Assembly (NCBI GenBank): GCA_044508675.1
Contig: JBIQHF010000017.1
Coordinates: forward strand, 6,134 to 70,133
DNA length: 64,000 bases
Direction: 5' to 3'
Source: Raineyella sp044508675
GTDB lineage: Bacteria > Actinomycetota > Actinomycetes > Propionibacteriales > Propionibacteriaceae
A program made the translations under genes and the position numbers. Of this stretch, positions 34,454 through 43,884 are shown in pieces. The notes under the pieces were generated by a model that worked only from the letters and a program-made list of their open reading frames with translations, did not search any database and was not told the DNA's origin. Each line of letters begins with the position of its first letter. Position 1 is the stretch's first letter.

Positions 34454-35773
34454 ATCCCCTACTCGGAGGTCTTCACCATCAACCGTCGTCCCCTGTTGTC
34501 CGCCGATGCGCTGGTCGGTGACCTGCGTCGTACGACCCTCCCCGGAGGGTTGCGGGTGGTGAGCGAGCACCTGACCAACACTGCCGCGTTCAACCTAGGA
34601 TTCTTCGTCGGCGTCGGTTCGCGACGCGAGACCCAGGCCCTGCACGGGGCCTCGCACATGCTCGAGCATGTGCTGTTCAAGGGAACACCGCGCCTGAGCG
34701 CCGAGCAGATCTCGGCATCCATCGAAGGCGTCGGCGGCGATCTCAACGCGTACACCGCCAAGGAGCACACCTGTTTCTACGCCCGCCTGCTCGCCGAGGA
34801 ATCGGAACGGGCGGTCGAGGTGATGTCGGACATGCTCGCGCACTCCTTGATCGAGCCGGAGCACTTCAGCTCCGAGCGGACGGTCGTGCTGGAGGAGATC
34901 GCGATGGGCAACGACGATCCCGGCGACGTCGCCCATGACCTCACGGCCTGCCGCCTCTACGGCACCAATGGCCTGGCCAAGCCGGTGATCGGCTCGGCCG
35001 ACAGTATTCGGGCGATGGATCGCGACATGGTGGCGGACTACTGGCTCTCGCAGTACCGTGCCGACGACATCGTCGCGAGCGCCTCCGGGGCCCTGGACCA
35101 CGACCTGCTCCTGGAGTGGCTCGCTCCCCTCGATGCCGCCCTGGCCTCCCGGCGGGCCTCCGGCGATCCGGCGACCGACGACGTGCCCCCGGTGGCCGAA
35201 GCCGGCGCGGTGGTCCGGACCCGGGACTTCGAACAGCTCGAGGTGGTGATGTCCTGGCCCGGCCTGGCGATGATGGATCCGCGGCGGGCCGCCCTCGACA
35301 TCCTCGTCACCGTGCTGGGGGGAGGGATGTCGGCGCGCCTGTTCGTCGAGGTGCGGGAACGGCGCGGTCTGGCCTACAGCATCGATGCCAGCGAATTGGC
35401 GTACACCGATGCCGGCCAGGTGAGCATCGACTGGGCCTGTGCGCCCGAATGCCTCCAGCCGATCATCGATGTCGTCCGGGGCATCCTCGATGACGTGGTC
35501 GCTCATGGGATCACCGAGCAGGAACTGGCGCAGGCCAAGAGCCAGATCCGGGGCCAGACCCTGATCGGGCTGGAGTCACCGGCGGCCCACATGTCCCGCA
35601 ACGGTCGGTCCTGGCTCCAGGACGACCCGCGTACGGTCGGCCAGATCCTGGACGAGGTCGCGGCGGTCCAACTCGCGGACGTGCACAGGCTGGCCGTCGA
35701 GTTGTTCACCCGGCCGCCGACACTGGCCGTGGTCGGCCCGTGGGACGAGGACACTCCGATCTCCCTGGGCTGA
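34439..35773 (+). CDS. M16 family zinc metallopeptidase
   Basis: Up to 444 residues. The inverted zinc motif HMLEH (H73, E76, H77 in the longest reading) with the downstream glutamate in LEEIAMGNDDP defines an active-type M16 protease, as in mitochondrial processing peptidase and PqqL. The neighbour order pnp-M16-dapB is common in actinobacteria and the role is thought to be general peptide turnover. The start is uncertain: the GTG at 34439 lies inside the pnp hairpin and lacks a ribosome binding site, while GGAGG at 34465-34469 fits initiation at codon 14 (an ATC) or the TTG near 34496. Confidence 0.87.
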   Translation: MRGGVIPYSEVFTINRRPLLSADALVGDLRRTTLPGGLRVVSEHLTNTAAFNLGFFVGVGSRRETQALHGASHMLEHVLFKGTPRLSAEQISASIEGVGGDLNAYTAKEHTCFYARLLAEESERAVEVMSDMLAHSLIEPEHFSSERTVVLEEIAMGNDDPGDVAHDLTACRLYGTNGLAKPVIGSADSIRAMDRDMVADYWLSQYRADDIVASASGALDHDLLLEWLAPLDAALASRRASGDPATDDVPPVAEAGAVVRTRDFEQLEVVMSWPGLAMMDPRRAALDILVTVLGGGMSARLFVEVRERRGLAYSIDASELAYTDAGQVSIDWACAPECLQPIIDVVRGILDDVVAHGITEQELAQAKSQIRGQTLIGLESPAAHMSRNGRSWLQDDPRTVGQILDEVAAVQLADVHRLAVELFTRPPTLAVVGPWDEDTPISLG

Positions 35774-35828
35774 GCCGAGCACGACCGGGCGTGGAAGAAT
35801 GGGCCCGAATCGGACGTGAGGAGCGGAT

Positions 35829-36566
35829 ATGACAACGGTGGCGGTCTTCGGGGCCGGTGGGCGCATGGGGCGCGAGGTCGTGGCAGCGGTCCAGGCGGCT
35901 CCTGACTTGGACCTCGGCGCGATGATCGACACCGGCGACGAGCGCGGACCGGCTGCCGGCGCCGACGTCATGGTCGACTTCACCGTTCCGGACCAGGTGA
36001 TGGACAACCTGGAATGGGCGATCGGCCACGGGGTGCATTGCGTGGTCGGCACCACCGGGTTCACCGCGGAACGCCTCGAGACGGTCCGCGGCTGGCTGGC
36101 GGCCGCACCGGGCACCAATGCGATCATCGCGTCGAACTTCTCGGTCGGTGCGCTGCTGATGATGAAGTTCGCGGCCGAGGCGTCCCGTTTCTACGAGAGC
36201 GTCGAGATCGTCGAGCTGCACCACCCCGACAAGGTCGATGCCCCGTCGGGCACCGCGGTGACGACCGCGAGGCGGATCGCCGCCGCCCGCGCCGCCGCCG
36301 GGGTCGGCCCCTCCCCCGACGCCACGACCACCCAGCTGGACGGCGCCCGGGGAGCGGTGGTCGACGGAGTGCACGTGCACAGCGTGCGCCAGCGCGGACT
36401 GTTCGCGCACCAGGAGGTCCTGCTCGGCAATCCCGGCGAGACGCTCACCATCCGTGAGGACTCGATGTCCCGCACCTCGTACATGACCGGTGTTCTCGCC
36501 GCGGTCCGAGCCGTCGGCTCCCGCCCCGGCCTGACGGAGGGCATCGAGGACCTGCTGGGCATCTGA
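35829..36566 (+). CDS. dapB: 4-hydroxy-tetrahydrodipicolinate reductase
   Basis: A 245-residue reductase of the lysine and diaminopimelate pathway (cell-wall precursor). The dinucleotide fold starts VAVFGAGGRMGREV, and the catalytic His-Lys segment is ELHHPDKVDAPSGTA. GAGGAG precedes the ATG. It follows the M16 peptidase by 55 bases and is five bases from the kinase-like gene, so the latter is probably co-transcribed. Confidence 0.95.
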   Translation: MTTVAVFGAGGRMGREVVAAVQAAPDLDLGAMIDTGDERGPAAGADVMVDFTVPDQVMDNLEWAIGHGVHCVVGTTGFTAERLETVRGWLAAAPGTNAIIASNFSVGALLMMKFAAEASRFYESVEIVELHHPDKVDAPSGTAVTTARRIAAARAAAGVGPSPDATTTQLDGARGAVVDGVHVHSVRQRGLFAHQEVLLGNPGETLTIREDSMSRTSYMTGVLAAVRAVGSRPGLTEGIEDLLGI

Positions 36567-36571
36567 GTACC

Positions 36572-37477
36572 ATGCCTGCCTCCGAGATCTCCATCCAACC
36601 CCGGCTCATCCGCCAGCTGTTGCGTTCCCAGCTCCCACCCGAGCTGGGGTACCTGCTGGAGGCCCCGCTGCACCTGGTCGGCGAGGGCTGGGACAACGTG
36701 ATCTGCCGCCTTGGCGAGACCCATCTGGTCCGGCTGCCACAGCGGCGGATCGCCGCCGACATGGCGGCGCACGAGATCGCCTGGGTGGAAGTGGCCTCCG
36801 AGCCGATCCGGGCGCTGGGCCTGACGGCGCCGATCCCGGTCTTCGCTGGTAGTCCGGGTCCGCTGTTCCCCTGGCCGTGGTCGATCGTGCCGTGGATCCC
36901 CGGCGAGGACGTGAGCCGACTCCCCCTCGCGCGGCGTGATGGCCTGATCGCCCCGCTCGCCCGGGCCCTGGTGGCGCTGCACCGCCCTGCACCGCGGGAG
37001 GCTCCTCGCAACCCGTACCGAGGGGTGCCGCTGGCGGAGCGGGCGAGGGCCGTCAACGATCGTTGGCCGGCGGTCTCCCACTGGCTGACGGCCGCCGAGA
37101 CCGAGTACCTGCGCAGCGGGTGGGAACGCGCGCTGGCCGCGGCGCCCTGGCCGGGCCCCGCGCACTGGGTGCATGGGGACGTGCACCCCCGCAACCTGCT
37201 GCAGGTGGACGGCCGGCTGGTCGGGATGATCGACTTCGGGGACGTCGGGGCCGGCGACCCGGCGGTCGACTTCGCCGTGGCGTGGCTGGCGTTCGACCCG
37301 GGGCAGCGCGAGCGCTTCTGGTCGATCGTGAGGTCGGAGGGATCGTACGACGATGCGATCCGGACCCGGGCCAACGGGTGGGCCGTGGTGCTCTACACCG
37401 CGATGATCGCCGACCCCGTCACCCGCCGCAACCTCTGGCCGATGCTGGAGGATATCCGCACCCAGATACAGCCGTGA
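36572..37477 (+). CDS. Aminoglycoside phosphotransferase (APH) fold kinase-like protein
   Basis: A 301-residue protein of the APH/choline-kinase superfamily. The catalytic loop is HGDVHPRN (H201-N208), and DFGD (D221-D224) is the magnesium site. The substrate is unknown: members phosphorylate aminoglycosides, choline, homoserine or macrolides. Resistance should not be assumed, as many chromosomal copies are metabolic. It starts five bases after dapB. It ends convergent with a GNAT gene at a strong hairpin. Confidence 0.8.
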   Translation: MPASEISIQPRLIRQLLRSQLPPELGYLLEAPLHLVGEGWDNVICRLGETHLVRLPQRRIAADMAAHEIAWVEVASEPIRALGLTAPIPVFAGSPGPLFPWPWSIVPWIPGEDVSRLPLARRDGLIAPLARALVALHRPAPREAPRNPYRGVPLAERARAVNDRWPAVSHWLTAAETEYLRSGWERALAAAPWPGPAHWVHGDVHPRNLLQVDGRLVGMIDFGDVGAGDPAVDFAVAWLAFDPGQRERFWSIVRSEGSYDDAIRTRANGWAVVLYTAMIADPVTRRNLWPMLEDIRTQIQP

Positions 37478-37489
37478 ACGACGCCGCGC

Positions 37490-37528
37490 CCGGCTCCGGG
37501 TCAGTCCGCGATCCGGACCCGGAGCCGG
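37490..37528. terminator. Bidirectional hairpin between the kinase-like and GNAT genes
   Basis: Arms 37490-37502 and 37516-37528 pair perfectly over 13 bp with a 13-base loop. The right arm encodes the last residues of the GNAT protein. Confidence 0.65.
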
Positions 37529-38049
37529 ACCTGCTTGACGGTGAAGCTGCCGTCGTCGGCGGTGAATTCCTGGGTCGCCCCGTCCGGCTGCCAGCCGGCG
37601 GACTGCAGGAACGCCCGCAACGGGTCGTTGGTCGTACGGACCCACCAAGTGGCCGTGGTGAACCCGTCTCCGCGCAGGGTGTCGATGGCCGCGTTCATCA
37701 GTCGGGAGCCGTGCCCCTTGCCCCGCTCGATCGGGTCGATGGCGAACTCTGTGACCATCCCGTCCCGGGGCTGGGCGTCCTCGTCGTCGCTGGGCCCGGT
37801 CGCGGCGAACCCCACCACGCGCTGCCCCTCCAGGGCCACCAGCACCCGGCAGGTGGCCTCCGGGGGGCGCGCGATGGCTTCGTTCCAGACCTCGGCCATC
37901 ACCTGCAGGTCGGTGCCGGCCAACAGTGCGGCGGTCTCTGCCGCACTCCACTCCTCGGTCCAGACCCGACGCTGGATGGGGGCGATGACGGCCGCCTCGG
38001 CGGGCCAGGCGGTGCGGACGGACTGGAGCTGCGTGGAATCGGAGGTCAC
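37501..38049 (-). CDS. GNAT family N-acetyltransferase
   Basis: A 182-residue acetyltransferase. Motif A is VTEFAIDPIERGKGHGSRLMNAAIDTL, with the acetyl-CoA loop RGKGHG near residue 112. The C-terminal half includes WWVRTTNDPLRAFLQSAGW, typical of the superfamily. Substrate unknown. The GTG start at 38049 lies 6 bases after a TAGCCT hexamer on the minus strand and so may be leaderless. Divergent from RNase J with 34 bases between start codons. Confidence 0.85.
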   Translation of the reverse strand: MTSDSTQLQSVRTAWPAEAAVIAPIQRRVWTEEWSAAETAALLAGTDLQVMAEVWNEAIARPPEATCRVLVALEGQRVVGFAATGPSDDEDAQPRDGMVTEFAIDPIERGKGHGSRLMNAAIDTLRGDGFTTATWWVRTTNDPLRAFLQSAGWQPDGATQEFTADDGSFTVKQVRLRVRIAD

Positions 38050-38055
38050 GCGTTC

Positions 38056-38061
38056 AGGCTA
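38056..38061 (-). promoter_or_regulatory. -10 element TAGCCT of the GNAT gene, leaderless
   Basis: TAGCCT read on the minus strand ends 6 bases before the GTG. It lies only 10 bases from the RNase J -10 on the other strand. Confidence 0.45.
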
Positions 38062-38071
38062 TCCGGTGGGC

Positions 38072-38077
38072 TAAGCT
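38072..38077 (+). promoter_or_regulatory. -10 element TAAGCT of the RNase J gene, leaderless
   Basis: TAAGCT ends 6 bases before the GTG start with no Shine-Dalgarno sequence. Confidence 0.5.
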
Positions 38078-38083
38078 TGACCG

Positions 38084-39772
<1,689 letters not shown>

Positions 39773-39786
39773 GCGCTGCCGCCACC

Positions 39787-41163
39787 TCAGGTCAGCCCGG
39801 CGAACTCGGTGAGCCGGGCGATGCCGGCACCCACGACCGCCCGGTACCGCTCCCCCACCGCCAGGACCTGCGGGTCGTCCTGCCGCTCCGGCGGGATCCT
39901 CGTCGGGTTCAGGGTCGTCCCGGCGGCCCACTCCCTGATGTCCGGCTCGGACGTGAACGCGCGGGCGGCCCGGTTGCCCAGGACCTGCATGCGTGCCCAA
40001 CTGCTGGGGGTGTCCGGCAGCGGCGAGGAGGGACAGACCCGGTTCTTCTCGGCGTCATCGTGGCGCGTCGCCTCGACGTACCCGATCACAGCGGCGCCGA
40101 AGCACGGGAAGCCTGACCGGACGCACTGCAGGGTGATCGCCTCCGGCCTCCACACCGGCACCAGCTCCGGGTACTTCAGGCCCGAGGCCGCGCAGTGCAC
40201 GACGACCGCATTCCTGGCGATCCGGACGTCCCCCTCGGCCAGCGAGACCCGTCCCGGCTCCACCCGGCGGACGTGGCCGAGCCGGACCACGTTCTCGATC
40301 GTACGAAGGGCATCGATCTCCCACTGGGCGATGGTCGGGGTCTTGGCCATCGTCGGCGTCACGTTCCGGTCGATGCGCAGCATCACCCCGGCGGCCTCGA
40401 GCCGCACGAACATGTCGTCGGGTGAGGACGCCGCGGCCGCGGCGGTCATGATGTCCGACGCTGACCCCAGGGCGACCACCGGGTCGGGTTGCAGCACCGC
40501 GCGATTGATCATCCAGGGATCGCGGGGGCGGATCCAGCAGATCGCCTCCGGGTCGACGCCGTTGCCCAGCAGCCAGACGCAGGCATCGGTGGCGGTCTTG
40601 CCCGAGCCGACGATGACGTACTGGTCGGGGGCCTCACTGACCTTCACCAGGTCGTTGACCGGGATGACGGGGATGCCCTCGCCGATCCCGAAGGGCGGCG
40701 GCGTACGGACCGGGATGTCGGGCGACAGGTAGGTCGCGTCGACGATCCGGCAGCCGGGCGCGACCTCGTAGTGCTTCCCCGACACCCGGGAGCTGAACCG
40801 GTTGTCCCCGAGGTACTCGCAGTTCGGGTGGAAGGAGACCCTTCCGGTCCCCTGCAACCGCTCGAGGACGCGCTGGTAGTACGCGCAGATCTCGGGGGCG
40901 GAGGCCCGTTCGTACAGCCCCTTCTCCGGGCCCGTGGACTGGATCCTCCCGGTGCCCAGCTGGGTGGACGCCACCCCGTAGAACGCCGAGGCCTGGTGCA
41001 GCCGGACGAAGGGGTAGGCCTCCAGCCAATGACCGCCGACACCATGGCGACGATCGACCATCACCACGTTCGCAGCGGCGTGGTCGACCAGCGAATCGAC
41101 GAACGCCATCCCGCTGGCGCCCGCGCCGACCACCAGGTAATCGGCCGAGATCGCACGGACCAT
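39787..41163 (-). CDS. FAD/NAD(P)-binding oxidoreductase
   Basis: A flavoprotein of about 458 residues with two dinucleotide-binding motifs: GAGASGMAF near the N-terminus for FAD and VIVGSGKTATDAC for NAD(P). The layout is like flavin monooxygenases and related two-domain oxidoreductases, but no Baeyer-Villiger fingerprint is clear. The frame also allows a TTG 12 codons earlier; ATG 41163 (MVRAISADYLVVGAG) is chosen because it places the FAD motif near the start, though neither has a good ribosome binding site. Alone, convergent with RNase J. Confidence 0.72.
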   Translation of the reverse strand: MVRAISADYLVVGAGASGMAFVDSLVDHAAANVVMVDRRHGVGGHWLEAYPFVRLHQASAFYGVASTQLGTGRIQSTGPEKGLYERASAPEICAYYQRVLERLQGTGRVSFHPNCEYLGDNRFSSRVSGKHYEVAPGCRIVDATYLSPDIPVRTPPPFGIGEGIPVIPVNDLVKVSEAPDQYVIVGSGKTATDACVWLLGNGVDPEAICWIRPRDPWMINRAVLQPDPVVALGSASDIMTAAAAASSPDDMFVRLEAAGVMLRIDRNVTPTMAKTPTIAQWEIDALRTIENVVRLGHVRRVEPGRVSLAEGDVRIARNAVVVHCAASGLKYPELVPVWRPEAITLQCVRSGFPCFGAAVIGYVEATRHDDAEKNRVCPSSPLPDTPSSWARMQVLGNRAARAFTSEPDIREWAAGTTLNPTRIPPERQDDPQVLAVGERYRAVVGAGIARLTEFAGLT

Positions 41164-41247
41164 GTGATCATGGTCACGCCGCTCGTTGCTGCGCGTCAAG
41201 CACGGTCGACGTCCCGACCCCGGTCCGAAGCGGTCGGCCGGCGCCGG

Positions 41248-42162
41248 TCAGTCAGCGTCGGTCAGCAGCGCCCGGATCTCGTCGACATCGGCATGCATCT
41301 GGGCGACCAGGGCATCGATCCCGTCGAACTTGATCTGCCCACGGATCCGGCGGATGAACTTCACCCGAACCCGCACGCCGTAGAGCTCCAGGTCGGTGCG
41401 GTCCAGGACATTCGACTCGACCCGCAGGTCGGTGCCGTCGAAGGTCGGGTTGCGGCCGACCGAGACAGCGGCGGGCATCGGGGCGAGGTCCGGGCGCTCG
41501 GTCAGCTCCAGCCAGCCGGCATAGACGCCGTCAGCAGGCACGGCCCGCTTGTCGGAGACCAGCACGTTCGCGGTCGGGAACCCGAGCTCGCGCCCCCGCT
41601 GGTCCCCGTGCACCACCTCGCCGGTGAACGCGAAGGGGCGGCCGAGCATCCGGGCGGCCGCGGCCATGTCGCCCGCGGCGATTGCTGCCCGGATACGGGT
41701 GGACGACGTACGGGCTGCCTCCCCATCGCCACCCAGGGGACTGCGGACCAGGTCGATGGAGGTGACCTCGAAACGGCCGCTGGCCAGCTCCCGCATCGTC
41801 TCGACCGTGCCGGCGGCACGATGGCCGAAGTGGAAGTTCTCGCCGACCACGACGCGCCGCGGGGACAGCGGCAGCAGCACCGAGGAGACGAACTCCGCCG
41901 GCGTACGTTGGGAGAACTCCTCGGTGAACCGGACCACCTCGACCCGGTCGGCCCCGGCCTGGTGCAGCAACTCCACCCGCTCGTCGAGGTCACAGAGCAG
42001 CTTGGGTTCATGTCCGGGGCGCACCACGCTGAGCGGGTGCGGCCAGAAGGTCAGCGCAATCACGGGGAGGCCTGGCTCGAGCTCTCGGGCGTGGTCGAGC
42101 ACTGCCCGGTGCCCCAGGTGCACACCATCGAAATTGCCGATGACGACTACGGTCTCGCTCAC
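41248..42162 (-). CDS. ribF: Bifunctional riboflavin kinase / FAD synthetase
   Basis: A 304-residue enzyme making FMN and FAD. The N-terminal FAD synthetase half starts VVVIGNFDGVHLGHRAVL with the HxGH motif and has STRIRAAIAAGD; the C-terminal riboflavin kinase half has GRELGFPTANV and VSVGRNPTF. GTG 42162 has GAGGAG six or so bases upstream. The frame opens earlier, but the shorter start fits the family. Downstream of truB by about 115 bases in the usual order. Confidence 0.95.
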   Translation of the reverse strand: MSETVVVIGNFDGVHLGHRAVLDHARELEPGLPVIALTFWPHPLSVVRPGHEPKLLCDLDERVELLHQAGADRVEVVRFTEEFSQRTPAEFVSSVLLPLSPRRVVVGENFHFGHRAAGTVETMRELASGRFEVTSIDLVRSPLGGDGEAARTSSTRIRAAIAAGDMAAAARMLGRPFAFTGEVVHGDQRGRELGFPTANVLVSDKRAVPADGVYAGWLELTERPDLAPMPAAVSVGRNPTFDGTDLRVESNVLDRTDLELYGVRVRVKFIRRIRGQIKFDGIDALVAQMHADVDEIRALLTDAD

Positions 42163-42277
42163 ACTTCTCCTCGTCGATCGGCCGAATGATCCTCGTTGAT
42201 GGTAGTCGGTCCCGGCCGACTGACACGAACGGCACCCATTCGGTGACCGGCTTCGCCGGACCGCGGACACGGTCGGG

Positions 42278-43225
42278 TCATTGCGGGCTGAACACCGCCT
42301 CCGGACGCGCGTCCGGTCCGACCTGGCGGTACAGGGCGAGGAAGGTGCCGTCCGGGCCGTACACGGCCGCGAGATCACCGGGCAGGCTGAGGCCCGGCAG
42401 GGTGCGGCCGAAGCCCACTTCACGCGCACGGGCCTCGTCCACGGCCAGCCACGGGAAGCAGGCCCGGGCCGCGGTGTCGATGTCGATCACGTCGACGGAG
42501 GCGTCCTCGACGTCCCAGCCGGGCAGCGCCTGGGCGACCGACTGGTCGAAGCCGCCGACGCGCGTCCGTCGCAGGGCGGTCAGGTGGCCCCCGGTGCCCA
42601 GGGCTGCGCCGAGGTCACGGGCGAGGGCACGGACGTAGGTCCCGGTGGAGCAGTCGACCACGACGTCCAGGTCGACGACCTCGAGGCCCCCGGTCTCCTC
42701 GCCGGTGTCGCCGGGGCCACCCCGGAGGTGGACGTTGTGGCGCCGAAGCACTGAGAACCGACTGACCGTGACCGGCCGGGAGGGCAGTTCGACGTCCTCC
42801 CCGGCCCGAACCCGGGCGTACGACCGTTGGCCGTCCACCTTGATCGCCGAGACCGCCGAGGGGCGTTGCTCGATGGCGCCGGTCAGGTCGGCGACGGCCC
42901 GCTCGATCGCGGCATCGTCCAGACCGGTCGCCCCGGCGGCGGCGATGACGTCCCCCTCGGCGTCATCGGTCACCGTGGCCTGTCCGAGCCGGATCGTGGC
43001 GTCGTACGACTTGTCGTGCAGGGCCAGGTGGCCGAGCAGTCGGGTCGCCCGGTTGATCCCGAGGACCAGGACGCCGGTCGCCATCGGGTCCAGGGTGCCG
43101 GCGTGCCCGACCTTCCGGGTGCCGACCAGGCGCCTGACCCGGGAGACCACGTCATGGGAGGTCATGCCGGCGGGCTTGTCGACCACCACCAGCCCCGAGG
43201 GGCCGGTGCCGCGTGAGGCAGCCAC
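42278..43225 (-). CDS. truB: tRNA pseudouridine-55 synthase
   Basis: A 315-residue enzyme that makes pseudouridine 55 in the T-loop of tRNA and acts as an RNA chaperone. The N-terminal VVDKPAGMTSHDVVSRVR and the catalytic aspartate in HAGTLDPMATGVLVLG are clear. The C-terminal region (about 235-315) is longer than in E. coli. It begins two bases after the rbfA stop. Confidence 0.95.
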   Translation of the reverse strand: MAASRGTGPSGLVVVDKPAGMTSHDVVSRVRRLVGTRKVGHAGTLDPMATGVLVLGINRATRLLGHLALHDKSYDATIRLGQATVTDDAEGDVIAAAGATGLDDAAIERAVADLTGAIEQRPSAVSAIKVDGQRSYARVRAGEDVELPSRPVTVSRFSVLRRHNVHLRGGPGDTGEETGGLEVVDLDVVVDCSTGTYVRALARDLGAALGTGGHLTALRRTRVGGFDQSVAQALPGWDVEDASVDVIDIDTAARACFPWLAVDEARAREVGFGRTLPGLSLPGDLAAVYGPDGTFLALYRQVGPDARPEAVFSPQ

Positions 43226-43227
43226 GG

Positions 43228-43740
43228 TCAGTCGCGCTCGACCAGGTCGGAGGGGTCGGCAGGATCGGACGGGTCGGCCTGGTCGTCCATGTGGGCGGGG
43301 TCCTCCTCGTCCTGCTCCTCATCCTCGTCCTTGCGGCGGTAGGGATCGACCTCCCCGGCGTACGAGGCGCCGGAGCGCTGCTCGGCCAACGCGGCATCCT
43401 CGGCCTGGGCCCGGGCCAGCAGGTCCTCGATCCCGGCGGCCGATTCGGGCAGGGCGTCGAGCACGAAGGCGATCGACGGCGCATGGCGCAGCCCCAGCTG
43501 CTTGCCGACGGTCGAGCGGATCAGCCCGGTGGCCGAGGCCAGGGCCGCGGCGGTGCCGGCGCGGGCGCCGTCATCGCCATAGACGGTGTAGAAGACGGTC
43601 GCCTCCCGGGTGTCACCGGTGAGGCGTACGTCGGTGATCGTGACGAAACCGAGCCGCGGATCCTTGATCCGCTTCTCCAGCATCTGGGCGACGATCGACT
43701 TGATCTGGTCGGCCAGCTTGAGCACGCGCGGGTTGGGCAT
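43228..43740 (-). CDS. rbfA: Ribosome-binding factor A
   Basis: A 170-residue protein with a KH-like core (1-115) that binds 30S particles and aids 16S 5'-end processing. Core features: RVLKLADQIKSIVAQMLEKRI and a DPRLGFVTITDVRLTGD segment. The last 55 residues are very acidic (EDEEQDEEDPAHMDDQ), an actinobacterial addition. ATG 43740 has GAAAGGA upstream. It follows infB across a long perfect hairpin. Confidence 0.95.
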   Translation of the reverse strand: MPNPRVLKLADQIKSIVAQMLEKRIKDPRLGFVTITDVRLTGDTREATVFYTVYGDDGARAGTAAALASATGLIRSTVGKQLGLRHAPSIAFVLDALPESAAGIEDLLARAQAEDAALAEQRSGASYAGEVDPYRRKDEDEEQDEEDPAHMDDQADPSDPADPSDLVERD

Positions 43741-43768
43741 GCCACTTCCTTTCAACTCACGGGGACGA

Positions 43769-43820
43769 GTGAGGGGCGGGGCGACCGTCGGGCCATGGCC
43801 CGTGGGGCCCCGCCCCTCAC
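43769..43820 (-). terminator. Long hairpin between infB and rbfA
   Basis: Arms 43769-43782 and 43807-43820 are a perfect 14-bp inverted repeat; the loop contains a second palindrome, GGGCCATGGCCC. It lies within the rimP-nusA-infB-rbfA transcription direction, so it may be a partial terminator, attenuator or mRNA-stability element. No U-tract follows. Confidence 0.55.
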
Positions 43821-43884
43821 CTGCGTGTTCTGCGACCCGGCCGGTGACCCGGCAGGTCACCGGTCCACGTCCGTGCGGACGGGA

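Noticed and set aside
31561..34455. A 964-codon open frame on the minus strand opposite pnp
   Set aside because: It is the antisense shadow of a highly expressed GC-rich gene; its composition (repeated Leu-Gly-Asp-His) follows the opposite strand's codon bias and no domain is seen.
36572..37477. Calling the APH-fold gene an antibiotic resistance determinant
   Set aside because: The catalytic motifs do not define the substrate and the chromosomal context with dapB does not suggest resistance.
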